Numbered from the stretch's first letter, positions 23,041-32,360 are shown. The stretch is DNA of 64,000 nt from Acidobacteriaceae bacterium TAA 166 (GCA_000421065.1 ATWD01000001.1:2720001-2784000), one strand, 5' to 3'. Notes: generated by a model from the sequence alone, not told the origin. Made by a program: numbers and translations.

Positions 23041-25020
23041 CTAGCCGATATCTTCGGACCAGTTCTCGAGATACGCCTTGAAGTCGCTCATGAACTTGCC
23101 CGCGTCGGCGCCGTCGACGATGCGGTGATCGAAGCCCAGCGTGAAGCGCTGGATCGAGCGGATCGCGATCGAGTCGTTGCCGTCCTTGTCGGTGATCACC
23201 TCGGGCTCCTTGTTCAACCCACCGATGCCCAGAATCGCGGCCTGCGGCTGGTTGATGATCGGGGTTCCGAACTGCTCGCCGAAGATGCCGGAGTTGGTCA
23301 GGGTAAACGTTCCGCCCGAGATCTCATCCGGAGCCAGCTTCTTGCCGCGGGCGCGCTCAGCCACATCGACGATCGCGCGCGCGACGCCCAGGAAGTTCTT
23401 CTCCTCGGCCTGCTTGATGACCGGAACGATCAGGCCCCAGTCCAGAGCGACGGCGATGCCGACGTTGATGTTCTTGTTGTAGCGGATCGCATCGCCTTCC
23501 ACCGCGCCATTGACGATGGGATGCTTGCGCAGGGCGTAGACCGCGGCGCGCGTGATGAACGGCATGTAGGTCAGCTTCACGCCGTTGCGCTGCTCGTACT
23601 TCGACTTCTCTTTCTCGCGCAGCTTCACGATGCGGGTCATGTCCACCTTGAAGACGGTGTGGACGTGCGGCGAGGTACGCTTCGATTCCACCATGCGCTG
23701 CGCGATGATGGAGCGCATCTTGGTCATCGGGACGACCTCTCCCGGCGCCGGTGCGGCAGCGGCTGCAGGCTTGGGAGCCGAGGCCGCAGGAGCTGCGGCA
23801 GCCCGTGCCGGAGCCGCTGCGGGAGCGGGCTTGGAGCCGCCCTCGAGGTGGCCGAGGATGTCTTCCTTGGTGATGCGTCCCGCCGATCCGGTACCGGGAA
23901 CCTGCGCCAGATCGACGTTGTTCTCCTGCGCGATCTTGCGGACCAGCGGCGAGGAGCGGCCGCGCTCGCCGGCCGAGGCCGACGCAGCAGGAGCAACTGG
24001 AGCCGGAGCCGCTGGGGCGGGAGCAGCCTTCGCCGGAGCGGCGGCAGCCTTGCCCGCGCCTCCGCCGATGACGGCGACGACGGTGTTGATCTGGACGGTG
24101 GTGCCCTCGGGAACCTTGATCTCGGTCAGGGTTCCGGCGACAGGCGAAGGAATCTCGGCGTCGACCTTGTCGGTCGAGATCTCGAAGATCGGCTCGTCGC
24201 GCTGGACCGAATCGCCTACCTTCTTGAGCCACTTGGTGATCGTGCCCTCGGTGATCGACTCGCCCATCTGCGGCATCAAAACCTCGGTACTCGCGCCCGT
24301 CGAAGGAGCTTCAGCGACTGCTCCAGTACCGGCAGAAGCCGACGCGGCTGGAGCTGAAGCCGGGGGAGTGGTGGACTTACCCGAACCACCACCAATCACA
24401 GCGATGACGGTATTGATCCCTACCGTCGTGCCCTCCTGAACCTTGATCTCGGTCAGGGTTCCGGCGACAGGGGAGGGAATCTCCGCATCGACCTTATCGG
24501 TCGAGATCTCAAAGATCGGCTCGTCGCGCTGGACTGAATCGCCTACCTTCTTGAGCCACTTGGTGATCGTGCCCTCGGTGATCGACTCGCCCATCTGCGG
24601 CATCAAAACCTCGATGCCGGCATCCGACGAAGCCGTGGGGGCAGCCACCGAATCCGCCGCAGCCGGATTGCCCTGCGTAGCCTCGGGGCTCGCCTCGGCT
24701 GCCGGCGTTACGGAGTCGGCGGCAGGAGCCGAGGCCGTCTCGGACTTCGCGGTCTCGACAGGGGCAGGGGACGGAGCTCCATTGCCGCCTTCGATCACGG
24801 CCACCACCGTGTTCACCTCAACCGTCGCGCCCGCGTCGATCCTGATCTCCTTCAGCACACCGGCCTCAGGCGAGGGAATCTCGGCGTCGACCTTGTCGGT
24901 CGAGATCTCAAACAACGGTTCGTCCCGCTGAACCGGGTCGCCGGGCTTCTTGAGCCACTTGGTGATGGTGCCCTCGGTGATGGATTCTCCCATCTGCGGC
25001 ATAAGTACGTCGGTCGGCAT
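23041..25020 (-). CDS. Dihydrolipoamide acyltransferase (E2) with three lipoyl domains
   Basis: 659 residues from the ATG at 25020 (GGGAGAATTGC upstream). Three lipoyl domains at about 1-79, 136-212 and 245-325 each carry the lipoylated lysine in EISTDKVDAEIPSP. Ala/Pro-rich linkers separate them. The peripheral subunit-binding domain (SPLVRKIAQENNVDLAQVPG) and a catalytic domain with the active-site HR-VDG-A motif (FDHRIVDGADAGKF) follow. E2 enzymes move the acyl group from thiamine E1 to CoA; E3 (lpd) and the lipoate transferase (lipB) are encoded in this window. The substrate (2-oxoglutarate or pyruvate) is not certain. Domain 2 and domain 3 are nearly identical at DNA level, a recent duplication. 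Confidence 0.9.
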   Translation of the reverse strand: MPTDVLMPQMGESITEGTITKWLKKPGDPVQRDEPLFEISTDKVDAEIPSPEAGVLKEIRIDAGATVEVNTVVAVIEGGNGAPSPAPVETAKSETASAPAADSVTPAAEASPEATQGNPAAADSVAAPTASSDAGIEVLMPQMGESITEGTITKWLKKVGDSVQRDEPIFEISTDKVDAEIPSPVAGTLTEIKVQEGTTVGINTVIAVIGGGSGKSTTPPASAPAASASAGTGAVAEAPSTGASTEVLMPQMGESITEGTITKWLKKVGDSVQRDEPIFEISTDKVDAEIPSPVAGTLTEIKVPEGTTVQINTVVAVIGGGAGKAAAAPAKAAPAPAAPAPVAPAASASAGERGRSSPLVRKIAQENNVDLAQVPGTGSAGRITKEDILGHLEGGSKPAPAAAPARAAAAPAASAPKPAAAAAPAPGEVVPMTKMRSIIAQRMVESKRTSPHVHTVFKVDMTRIVKLREKEKSKYEQRNGVKLTYMPFITRAAVYALRKHPIVNGAVEGDAIRYNKNINVGIAVALDWGLIVPVIKQAEEKNFLGVARAIVDVAERARGKKLAPDEISGGTFTLTNSGIFGEQFGTPIINQPQAAILGIGGLNKEPEVITDKDGNDSIAIRSIQRFTLGFDHRIVDGADAGKFMSDFKAYLENWSEDIG

Positions 25021-25125
25021 GCAATTCTCCCTCAAGCATTTACGGGCGGCTCGTGCAGACACCCTTCCCAGCCCGGTCGGCGATCGGGCATACGAATGGG
25101 ATTATACGGCGATGCGATGAAATTT

Positions 25126-25289
25126 GGCCCGGACAGTGCGGTTAGCGGTCACTTCGTGACGCGTCTACTAGCCTCCCACTGGTCGGCGCGAAGATCTTTC
25201 AACCGACCAACGGGAGCCTGGACCCAAAGGAAAAATACACGTCACGAAGGGTGCGCACCACGCGCAGTGGGCCCGGCCGGCAGGCCATC
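25126..25289. repeat. Dispersed palindromic repeat, copy R6 (core forward, right end A; left arm worn)
   Basis: Overlaps the 3' end of lipB: bases 25242-25289 of the right arm encode the last 15 residues and the stop of lipB. The left arm is degenerate before AGCGGTCACTTCGTGAC. The inner stem pairs CTCCCACTGGTCGG with CCGACCAACGGGAG. Confidence 0.85.
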
Positions 25290-26009
25290 CCGACCCAGCA
25301 GCTCCTCCACGGACGAGCACATCAACATCTGCCGCTCGAAGACGCGTCCGAAGTTCCGCGCTGTCGAGTTCAGCGCATTCTCCCTCGTCGCAGGTTCGCG
25401 GCTAGCATCGGCCTCGAGCTCGAGCGACGTGACCGTGCGGTCCGTAATGCCGCACGGCACGATCCAGTCGAAGTCGCGCAGGTCGGTCGTCACGTTCAGG
25501 GCAAAGCCGTGCGAGGTCACGCCCTGCGAGACGTGCACGCCGATGGCGGCAATCTTCTTCTCCTCCATGCTGCCGCCCGCGATCGTCCACACGCCGGTGC
25601 GCTTCGGGATGCGTTGGGCCATCACACCGAAGTCATGACACACGCGAATCAATACCTCTTCGAGCATGCGCACGAAGTCGACCGGCCCCAAGTGCGGCCC
25701 TTTCTTGCCCGGCAGATCGCCGCGCAGATCGACGATCGGATAGCCCACCAGCTGCCCCGGGCCGTGATAGGTCACGTCACCGCCACGATTGATCTCATGC
25801 AGCTCCACCCCGCGAGCGGCCAGAAACTCGTCCGTCGCCAGCACATTCTCGCGATGCGAGTTGCGCCCCAGCGTCAGCACCGGAGGATGCTCGAGCAGCA
25901 GCAGCGTATCGCCGATAAGCCCCTGCTTTCGAGCCTCGACGACTCTCTTCTGAATCGCAAGACCCTCCCCGTAGGAGACCCGGCCGAGATGGAGCAGATG
26001 AACGTACAT
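25242..26009 (-). CDS. lipB: Octanoyl-[acyl-carrier-protein]:protein N-octanoyltransferase LipB
   Basis: 255 residues from the ATG at 26009 (a TTG at 26018 is in frame). LipB moves octanoyl from ACP to the lipoyl domains of 2-oxoacid dehydrogenases, before LipA inserts sulfur. Signatures: LEHPPVLTLGRNSHREN, RGGDVTYHGPGQLVGYPIVDL (active-site region), KIAAIGVHVSQGVTSHGFALNV with the conserved Lys, and the catalytic Cys in WIVPCGITD. Normal LipB ends earlier. Here the C-terminus continues into repeat copy R6, whose right arm is read as DGLPAGPTARGAHPS with the repeat-derived TGA as stop. It lies next to the E2 gene, its likely substrate. Confidence 0.95.
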   Translation of the reverse strand: MYVHLLHLGRVSYGEGLAIQKRVVEARKQGLIGDTLLLLEHPPVLTLGRNSHRENVLATDEFLAARGVELHEINRGGDVTYHGPGQLVGYPIVDLRGDLPGKKGPHLGPVDFVRMLEEVLIRVCHDFGVMAQRIPKRTGVWTIAGGSMEEKKIAAIGVHVSQGVTSHGFALNVTTDLRDFDWIVPCGITDRTVTSLELEADASREPATRENALNSTARNFGRVFERQMLMCSSVEELLGRDGLPAGPTARGAHPS

Positions 26010-26144
26010 TGCCTGCAACCATTATCCGCGACACCGAGGAGACTGCGAATCTTGTAATCTTCTGCAGGGTGAAATCTCGCGGTTCTGTCTCGCAAGAGAG
26101 GGCCGGTGAACCGCATCGTATGCGGAGTCTGAAGGGGTGTTTGA

Positions 26145-26900
26145 ATGAATCATCCGACGAAGAGACGAACAGCACTGGTAACCGGCGCTTCGCGAGGACT
26201 TGGACGCGCCATTGGACTCGAACTAGGCGCTTCGGGAATGAATGTAGCCGTCAATTACATGAATGGCCGCGACGGGGCGGAAGACGTCTGCAGGCAGATT
26301 CAGGCCTTCGGAGTTCAGGCCGAGGCCATCCAGGCCGACGTGCGGAGTGAAGCGCAGGTTGAGGCGCTCGTCAGGCAGGTAACGGAGAGCTTTGGCGGAA
26401 TCGACGTCCTCGTCATCAATGCGACCGGGCCGCAGCCCATGCTTTCGATCGAAGAGCAGACCTGGCAGAGTTACCTCGATCAGCTCGAATTCTTCGTAAA
26501 ATCGCCGCTTTTATTGGTCCAACAAGTCCTGAAGGGCATGCGAGAGCGAGGTTTTGGACGGATCATCCAGATCGGAAGCGAAGTCTTCGAACTTGGGAAT
26601 CCGAAATTTGCGAACTACGTCGCCGCGAAGGGAGCGCAGCTCGGACAGACGCGCTCTTGGGCCCGTGAGCTGGCCCCCAGCGGCATCACCGTTAACTTGG
26701 TTGCCCCCGGCTGGATCCCAACAGAACGTCACACCGGAACCCCGCAATCGGAGATCGACGAGTATCTGCAAAACCAGCCCACGGGCAAGATGGGGATACC
26801 GGAAGATGTCGGCAGAGCAGTCGCATTCCTCGCAAGCGACGGCGCCAGCTTCGTCACGGGGCAGAAGATTGCCGTCAACGGCGGCAGAACGCTCGCCTAA
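26145..26900 (+). CDS. SDR family oxidoreductase (3-oxoacyl-ACP reductase-like)
   Basis: 251 residues. A classical short-chain dehydrogenase: coenzyme site TGASRGLGRAIGLELG (TGxxxGxG at about 13-19), NAT in VLVINATGPQP, Ser in IIQIGSEVFE, and the catalytic YxxxK in FANYVAAKGAQ. The Rossmann arginine/asparagine context suggests NADP. It resembles FabG-type reductases but stands alone, divergent from lipB, so the substrate is unknown. GAAGGGGTGTTTG lies before the ATG. The C-terminal SFVTGQKIAVNGG is the family tail. Confidence 0.92.
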   Translation: MNHPTKRRTALVTGASRGLGRAIGLELGASGMNVAVNYMNGRDGAEDVCRQIQAFGVQAEAIQADVRSEAQVEALVRQVTESFGGIDVLVINATGPQPMLSIEEQTWQSYLDQLEFFVKSPLLLVQQVLKGMRERGFGRIIQIGSEVFELGNPKFANYVAAKGAQLGQTRSWARELAPSGITVNLVAPGWIPTERHTGTPQSEIDEYLQNQPTGKMGIPEDVGRAVAFLASDGASFVTGQKIAVNGGRTLA

Positions 26901-26911
26901 TCAAAAACCGT

Positions 26912-27082
26912 GCGCTGCCGCGCGGGCCCACGACGCGTGAAGCACCCACCTCGTGAGGTGTATACCGACTTCGCCATGGACCTCCCGCTGGTCGGCGTGA
27001 AGATTTACGCAAGCGATCAACGGGAGCCTCCACGCCTAAGGCTCACTCGCCGTGCGCGTAGCACCCCGGCCGGCAGGCCATC
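26912..27082. repeat. Dispersed palindromic repeat, copy R7 (core forward, ends B/A)
   Basis: Between the SDR stop and the mutS2 stop. The left mini-hairpin is CACCTC-GT-GAGGTG instead of GTCAC-TTC-GTGAC, another sequence that still folds. The right arm carries the C-type segment CTCGCCGTGCGCGTAGCACC before CGGCCGGCAGGCCATC. Confidence 0.88.
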
Positions 27083-27095
27083 GTCTTTCTTCTCC

Positions 27096-29633
27096 TCACT
27101 GCCGCAGCTCCACCTCGGTCGCACCCTGGCCGCCCTGGTTCTGCGGGGGCTCGGTGATACCGGCCACATGCGGATGACCGCGCAGATAATCGCGCAACGT
27201 GCGGCGCAGAATCCCCATGCCTGTCCCGTGCACGATGCGAATGCGCGGAAGCCCCGCGAGAAATGCGCGGTCGACGAAGCGCGCCACCTCATCGTGCGCC
27301 TCCTCGGCGGTGCGGCCAATCACGTTGATCTCCGAGCTTATATAACCCGCATCGTCATTCGTCGCTACCGTAATTCCCCCGCGCCTGCGCGCCGCCTCGA
27401 GCGGCGTCACCGGCGGCGTCTTTTCGATGCCGGTAATATCCGAGAGCGGAGACCGTATCTTCATCGGTCCCACCGAGACCTCGAAGTTCTTCTCTCCACT
27501 CGAATCGATGACGCGTTCCACACGACCCTGCCGGCCCAGCGACCTGAGGCTCACCGTATCGCCCACCTCCGGCGTCGCAATCGGCGCAGGCTGCGCGGCG
27601 GCGCTCCCCGCGTTCTTCATGGAGCTCTTCGCCGTGTGCTCCGCGATCGTCGTCTGAAACTCCGTCGAAAACTCGCGCCGCGCCCGGGCCAGCGCCAGCG
27701 CCGAGTCTCTCTGAATCCTCTTCGCCGCCGCCTTGTCACCGATCCACTTCACCGACTCGCGCATCTCCACCGTGAAGCGATCCAGCAGCGCGTTCAGCTT
27801 CGTCTCCAACTCCCGCGTACGCGCTCTCTGCTCCGCCCGTCCCTCCAGGTCGAGATGGATCTTCTGCCGCTCCAGCTCCTGCTCGCGCAGCCGCAGAGTC
27901 TCGCGCTCCTCGGCCGCGGCGGTCAGCTGATCGTGCAGCTGATCGAGAAATGCGGCGATGTCCGCCGTCTGCGTCGTCAGCTGCGCCCGGGCCTCGCGGA
28001 TGATGTCCGGCGAAAGCCCCAGCCGCGACGCGATATTCAATCCCGCTGAAGCGCCGGGAACCCCCAGCCTAAGCTGATAGGTCGGCGTCAGCGTCTCTTG
28101 ATCGAAACCCACCGCCGCATTCAGCACACCCGCGTTATTCGCCGCGTACACCTTCAGCGACGTCAAATGCGTCGTGATGCAGCACCACGCCCGCATGCCA
28201 AGAAAATGCGCCGCCACAGCCACAGCCAGCGCAGCGCCCTCCTCGGGATCGGTCGCCGAGCCCAGCTCATCCAGCAACACCAGCGACAACGATGTGGCCT
28301 CACGCGTGATGCGATCCAGGTTCACCACGTGCGCCGAGAAGCTCGATAGATTGCGCTCGATCGACTGCGCGTCCCCGATGTCCGCATAGATGCCCGTAAA
28401 CAGCGGAAGCCGCGCCTCCACCGCCGGCACCGGAACCCCCGCCTGCGCCATCAGCGAGAGCAGCCCCACCGTCTTCAGCGAGACCGTCTTGCCTCCCGTG
28501 TTCGGCCCGCTGATGATCAGCTGCCGCGCATCGTCGGTCAGCGCCAGAGTAAGCGGCACCGGCGATGCTGGCGTCGTGCCCGTAGCCCGCGCCTCGGCAA
28601 TCATACGCAGCGCCAGCAGAGGATGCCGCGCCGAGGTCAGCGCCAGATCAGGAGCCGTGGAAGAGGCAAACACCGGACGCACGCAGCTCAGCTCCGCCGC
28701 AAACCGCGCCCGCGCCGCATGGGCCTCTACCTCGGCCAGAATCGCCGTGCCGGTCGCGATCACTATCGACTCCCCTGCCAGCGCCCTCGTCATCGCCACC
28801 AGAATGCGGTGAATCTCCGACTGCTCCTCATCCAGCAGCCGTACCAGCTCGTTGTTCTGCTCGATGGTCTCGAGAGGCTCGACGAACACCGTCTGACCCG
28901 ACGAAGACGATCCATGCACGACGCCCGGAACCCTACGCTTGAACTCCGAGCGCACCGGAATGACGAAGCGGTCGCCGCGGATCGTAATCAGCTCGTCGCG
29001 CGCGCTGCCGTCGTCGCTCAGCCGCCGCAGGGAACGGCGCAGGCTCTCCTCGATGGAGCGATGCTGCCGGTCGATGGCCCGGCGAATCCGCCCGAGCTCC
29101 GGCGAAGCGTCGTCCGAGATCGAGCCGTCGAGCTCGATCTTGCCGCGCAGCTGACGCAGCAGAGGCTCAAGGTTGTGCCCGCGCAGCGGCGACGAGAGCT
29201 CGGCGATTCCTTCGAGCACAACTGCCGTCGCGGCCTCCTGATCCCTCGCCTTCTCAGCCGCCCTCTCAGGAAAGATCAGAGCGCTCCACGCCGCCACCCG
29301 CTCCACCACCGTCACCAGCGAGAGAATCTCCAACGCCTCGAGCGCCGATCCCTCGATCCGCGCCTTCTCGAGCAGACCGGTCGGATCGAACAGGCCATGA
29401 AAGTCGAAGACCGCGCCCGTATTAGAGAGCGCGCGCATCTCCTCCGTGCGCTGGTGCTGCCGCTCGATCCACGCAAGATCCGCCGACGGTTCCAGGCCCA
29501 GAACCCATGCCCGGCCCAATGGAGAGAAGGTCCGCGAGGCGATGGACTCGCGCAGCCGAGGCCACTCGAGCGCGGCTGCGCTGGACTCGGCCAGCGGGGA
29601 GGGGATCGACGGTAGAAAGGCGGCTAGAGACAC
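27096..29633 (-). CDS. mutS2: Endonuclease MutS2
   Basis: 845 residues from the GTG at 29633; upstream in-frame sequence of about 110 codons lacks family similarity and is left out. The MutS core has IKLDELITIRGDRFVIPVRSE-like clamp and core regions (seen as ELITIRGDRFVIPVRSEFK), the Walker A ATPase loop IISGPNTGGKTVSLKT, Walker B LVLLDELGSATDPEEG, and a long coiled coil with many Glu/Arg (EERETLRLREQELERQK). The C-terminal Smr nuclease domain is intact (INVIGRTAEEAHDE and IRIVHGTGMGILRRTLRDY). MutS2 acts on recombination intermediates and on stalled or collided ribosomes in other bacteria. It is monocistronic. Confidence 0.95.
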   Translation of the reverse strand: MSLAAFLPSIPSPLAESSAAALEWPRLRESIASRTFSPLGRAWVLGLEPSADLAWIERQHQRTEEMRALSNTGAVFDFHGLFDPTGLLEKARIEGSALEALEILSLVTVVERVAAWSALIFPERAAEKARDQEAATAVVLEGIAELSSPLRGHNLEPLLRQLRGKIELDGSISDDASPELGRIRRAIDRQHRSIEESLRRSLRRLSDDGSARDELITIRGDRFVIPVRSEFKRRVPGVVHGSSSSGQTVFVEPLETIEQNNELVRLLDEEQSEIHRILVAMTRALAGESIVIATGTAILAEVEAHAARARFAAELSCVRPVFASSTAPDLALTSARHPLLALRMIAEARATGTTPASPVPLTLALTDDARQLIISGPNTGGKTVSLKTVGLLSLMAQAGVPVPAVEARLPLFTGIYADIGDAQSIERNLSSFSAHVVNLDRITREATSLSLVLLDELGSATDPEEGAALAVAVAAHFLGMRAWCCITTHLTSLKVYAANNAGVLNAAVGFDQETLTPTYQLRLGVPGASAGLNIASRLGLSPDIIREARAQLTTQTADIAAFLDQLHDQLTAAAEERETLRLREQELERQKIHLDLEGRAEQRARTRELETKLNALLDRFTVEMRESVKWIGDKAAAKRIQRDSALALARARREFSTEFQTTIAEHTAKSSMKNAGSAAAQPAPIATPEVGDTVSLRSLGRQGRVERVIDSSGEKNFEVSVGPMKIRSPLSDITGIEKTPPVTPLEAARRRGGITVATNDDAGYISSEINVIGRTAEEAHDEVARFVDRAFLAGLPRIRIVHGTGMGILRRTLRDYLRGHPHVAGITEPPQNQGGQGATEVELRQ

Positions 29634-29720
29634 ATCTTCTATCGTAAATCTCCTCACGGGAACCGATGGGATGCACCGTGCGTAGCCATACAAAGCAACC
29701 TGTTGACCGGAGGTACCCCC

Positions 29721-30242
29721 ATGGTCTGTCCTGCTTGCGGAAACACCCTCGAAGACGGCGCCCGCTTCTGTCCTCGTTGCGGCGCGCAGATGGCAGCTGC
29801 CGCTCCCCCCATTCCTTCTCCTTCCTACGCGACGGTTGTGGCTCCGCCGCGCGTCCGGCGGCACCTGCAGACCCTGGGAACGCTGTGGTACGTCTTCGGA
29901 GCCTATCGCCTGATCGCTGGTCTGCTGGGCCTCTTCGTCTTCCGTACGATGGCTTGGCATCACTTAGGGGGACCGGACTGGCCCTTCGGGCATCACTTCT
30001 CCGGATGGATGGCCCTGGTACCGGTACTTGTCACCACAACCGTTGTGATGGCCGCCCTGGCTCTCTTCGCCGGCTACAGCCTGCTCCAGCGCAGGCCCTG
30101 GGGACGCATCCTGGCAATCGTGCTTGGCATCCTGGCCATGATCAAGCTCCCTCTGGGAACCGCGCTCGGCATCTATACTCTCTGGGTGCTCGCTCCCTCG
30201 AGCTCCGCGATGGAGTACGAGGCCATCGCCGACCAGGATTAA
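29721..30242 (+). CDS. Zinc-ribbon membrane protein, unknown function
   Basis: 173 residues from the ATG at 29721 with GGAGG 7 nt upstream. The N-terminal zinc ribbon is VCPACGNTLEDGARFCPRCG (two CxxC pairs, residues about 3-22). A Pro-rich linker and about four hydrophobic segments follow (LGTLWYVFGAYRLIAGLLGL; WMALVPVLVTTTVVMAALAL; ILAIVLGILAMIKLPLGTAL). This is a common architecture of small bacterial membrane proteins with no assigned role. The first GTG/TTG upstream (29703) is less likely than the ATG. Confidence 0.75.
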   Translation: MVCPACGNTLEDGARFCPRCGAQMAAAAPPIPSPSYATVVAPPRVRRHLQTLGTLWYVFGAYRLIAGLLGLFVFRTMAWHHLGGPDWPFGHHFSGWMALVPVLVTTTVVMAALALFAGYSLLQRRPWGRILAIVLGILAMIKLPLGTALGIYTLWVLAPSSSAMEYEAIADQD

Positions 30243-30295
30243 AACCTCGTTCAGCGAAGCGCGACCAACCAGATGTATCGACATATCCGGCCCAA

Positions 30296-30342
30296 TCGCT
30301 TGCCCTTTAGCTCTTCACTTAACTTAGCTAAACGGCAAGCGA
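30296..30342. terminator. Hairpin between convergent genes, probable bidirectional terminator
   Basis: TCGCTTGCCCTTTAGCT pairs with AGCTAAACGGCAAGCGA over 17 positions with one mismatch, with a 13-base loop. No strong T tract. Confidence 0.55.
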
Positions 30343-30374
30343 ATGAGAGTCGAATACGCGGTACGCCCTCTCTG

Positions 30375-32129
30375 TCAAGCCTCAACGCTGACCGTCGCAG
30401 AAGCCCTCTCCGGCCCGGTCGCGCCTGTCTCATACATCGTATGCAGCGGCAGGAAGATCGAGACCGTAGTGCCGTGAGTCTGCGTCTCAGCCCCATTGCT
30501 CCCGGCGGCCGTGCTGCTCTCGATCCAGATCGTCCCACCGTGACCCTCGATAAACTGCTTCGCAACAAACAGCCCAATACCGGTCCCGATTGAGCCCCGC
30601 GTCGTAAAGAAGGCCTCGAAGACGCGAGGCAGATGCTCCTGCTCGATGCCGATGCCTGTATCGGCGATGATAAGAAGAATTCCGTCCCGCGGCGCGCCCA
30701 CGTCCTTCACGGTCAGGCGCAGCTCGCCTCCCTCAGGCATCGCATAGATCGCATTAGCGATCAGGTTGGAGATCACCTGCATGATCTCTCCTCTCCGCAG
30801 CATGATCTTCCGCGAAGAGACAAGCTCCGTCTTGATCCGTATCCCTATCACCGCACAGCGCGGCTCGTAGATCGTAACCGTCTGGGCAAGCAGGTCAACC
30901 AGTAATGTCATGCCCGCCGAAGCGTGCTCCCGGTAAAAGCCCAGCGTCTGCCGTGCGATATGCGAGACCCGGATCAGCTCATTCTCTGCCGCTTCGAGAT
31001 AATGCTTCCCTGGATCGTCCTGGACCGAACCCCGGAGAAGGTAGAGCAGATTGACCACCGCCTCCAGAGGATTGTTGATCTCGTGCGCGATCGTCGCCGC
31101 CATCCTTCCCGCCGAGGCGATCTTCTCCGCCTGCACCAGCGATCTCTCGATCCTCCTCCGGCTCGAGACGTCGCGCAGGATCTTCGAGGCGCCGATAATC
31201 GTGCCGGTCTCATCCCGCACCGGCGAGATCGTCAGCGAGACATCAATCAACTCTCCCGAACGCGCCACCCGTACCGTCTCGAAGTGTTCGATCCGCTCGC
31301 CGGCGCGAATCTTTTCCAGGATCTCCGTCTCGTCCGGATGCAGGGCCTCGGGAATCAGCTTCAGGATCGGCATCCCGATCATCTCCTCCCTCGTGTATCC
31401 GAAGATGCGCGTCGCTGCCCGGTTCCAGCTGGTGATGATGCCGTCGAGGTCCTTGCTGATAATGGCATCATCAGAAGAAGCGACGATGGCCGCCAGCTCG
31501 TTCAGGCCCTTCGAAGCCTCGCGCTGCACCTGCCTAATCCTCTCCAGATCACTCCTGCCGCGGTTCAGCTGATCGCGCAACCTGACATTGTCGATCGCCA
31601 CCGCTGCCTGGGCCGCCACCGTCGCCACCAGGTCCTCCACGCTCTCGTCGAAGACATCAGGCCTCTCATGACCGTAAAAAAGACCTCCCAGCACCTCTCC
31701 CTCATGGTTCTTCACTGGAACCGCAAGATAGCTTCGGACCGGAAGATGTCCCTCCGGCATGCCCTCATCATGAGGAGAGTTCTTTCCATAGTCCGGATCC
31801 TGCATAATATCGCCGGAACGAACGATCCTCCGGCCCTCAAAGGTTGGAGCGAAGATCGCCGTATTGCGCGGCATGGGAAATTTCGCGAACTTTTCACGAT
31901 CCACCCCCGACAGCGCGTGGAGCACATAACTCTCCCCCAAGGCGTTGATCGTGTTATAGAAGAAGGCCCCAAACTGCGCTCCCGAAAGCTCCAGACCGGC
32001 ATCAGTCACCGCCTGCACCACACACTCCAGATCGAACGTCTGGGTCAGCAGCGTTCCCGTCTGGACCACAAGCTCGAGCTTCCGCTTGAGCTCACCAATC
32101 TCTCGAACCTGTTCCTCGTGGGGCATCAT
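30375..32129 (-). CDS. GAF-PAS sensor histidine kinase
   Basis: 584 residues, cytosolic (no membrane segment). A short coiled coil leads into a GAF domain (about 20-190; SYLAVPVKNHEGEVLGGLFYG), then a PAS domain (about 215-335; ASSDDAIISKDLDGIITSWN and the RSGELIDVSLTISPVRDE turn), then HisKA with the phospho-accepting His in ATIAHEINNPLEAVVNL, and an ATPase domain with N box NLIANAIYAMPEGG, G1 DTGIGIEQEH and G2 GTGIGLFVAKQF. GGAGACGG precedes the ATG. No response regulator lies beside it, so it is an orphan kinase. The input of GAF and PAS is unknown. Confidence 0.93.
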   Translation of the reverse strand: MMPHEEQVREIGELKRKLELVVQTGTLLTQTFDLECVVQAVTDAGLELSGAQFGAFFYNTINALGESYVLHALSGVDREKFAKFPMPRNTAIFAPTFEGRRIVRSGDIMQDPDYGKNSPHDEGMPEGHLPVRSYLAVPVKNHEGEVLGGLFYGHERPDVFDESVEDLVATVAAQAAVAIDNVRLRDQLNRGRSDLERIRQVQREASKGLNELAAIVASSDDAIISKDLDGIITSWNRAATRIFGYTREEMIGMPILKLIPEALHPDETEILEKIRAGERIEHFETVRVARSGELIDVSLTISPVRDETGTIIGASKILRDVSSRRRIERSLVQAEKIASAGRMAATIAHEINNPLEAVVNLLYLLRGSVQDDPGKHYLEAAENELIRVSHIARQTLGFYREHASAGMTLLVDLLAQTVTIYEPRCAVIGIRIKTELVSSRKIMLRRGEIMQVISNLIANAIYAMPEGGELRLTVKDVGAPRDGILLIIADTGIGIEQEHLPRVFEAFFTTRGSIGTGIGLFVAKQFIEGHGGTIWIESSTAAGSNGAETQTHGTTVSIFLPLHTMYETGATGPERASATVSVEA

Positions 32130-32218
32130 CCGTCTCCGTTACACCTCTGGTCGAGAGTTGGTGCCAGGGAGCATTTCCATGATATCGATACGCACCCTTA
32201 ACATCCATAAACATGAGC

Positions 32219-32247
32219 GTCGTCCTGAGCGGAGCGAAATCCAGTCC
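32219..32247. repeat. Fragment of a second dispersed repeat (CCTGAGCGAAGCG family)
   Basis: CGTCCTGAGCGGAGCGAAAT matches the start of the element better preserved at 33909 and 39568. Confidence 0.4.
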
Positions 32248-32324
32248 GCGATTTTGAGGAGGAAAGATCCCGACCTGCCACGCAGAGCGCCAGCGCGGCA
32301 GCGCAAAAACGCTTGACAACTTCG

Positions 32325-32346
32325 GTACTCTAGAATGTTGGAGTAC
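32325..32346 (+). promoter_or_regulatory. Operator-like inverted repeat upstream of lpd
   Basis: GTACTC, a 10-base spacer and GAGTAC form a perfect 6 bp inverted repeat 15 bp before the lpd ATG. A TTGACA lies at 32313 but its spacing to a -10 (TAGAAT at 32331) is only 12. The palindrome covers TAGAAT, so it may block the promoter. Confidence 0.45.
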
Positions 32347-32360
32347 GCAAGAAGAAGGAG

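Noticed and set aside
28623-29615. 330-codon frame antisense to mutS2
   Set aside because: Arg-rich shadow translation without a ribosome site or domain.
29634-29963. N-terminal extension of MutS2
   Set aside because: The extra 110 residues are polar, unlike MutS2, and antisense to the region before the zinc-ribbon gene. A GTG at 29633 gives the normal N-terminus.
32313-32336. TTGACA and TAGAAT as a sigma-70 promoter for lpd
   Set aside because: The spacer is only 12 nt, too short for a normal promoter. Recorded only as context for the palindrome.
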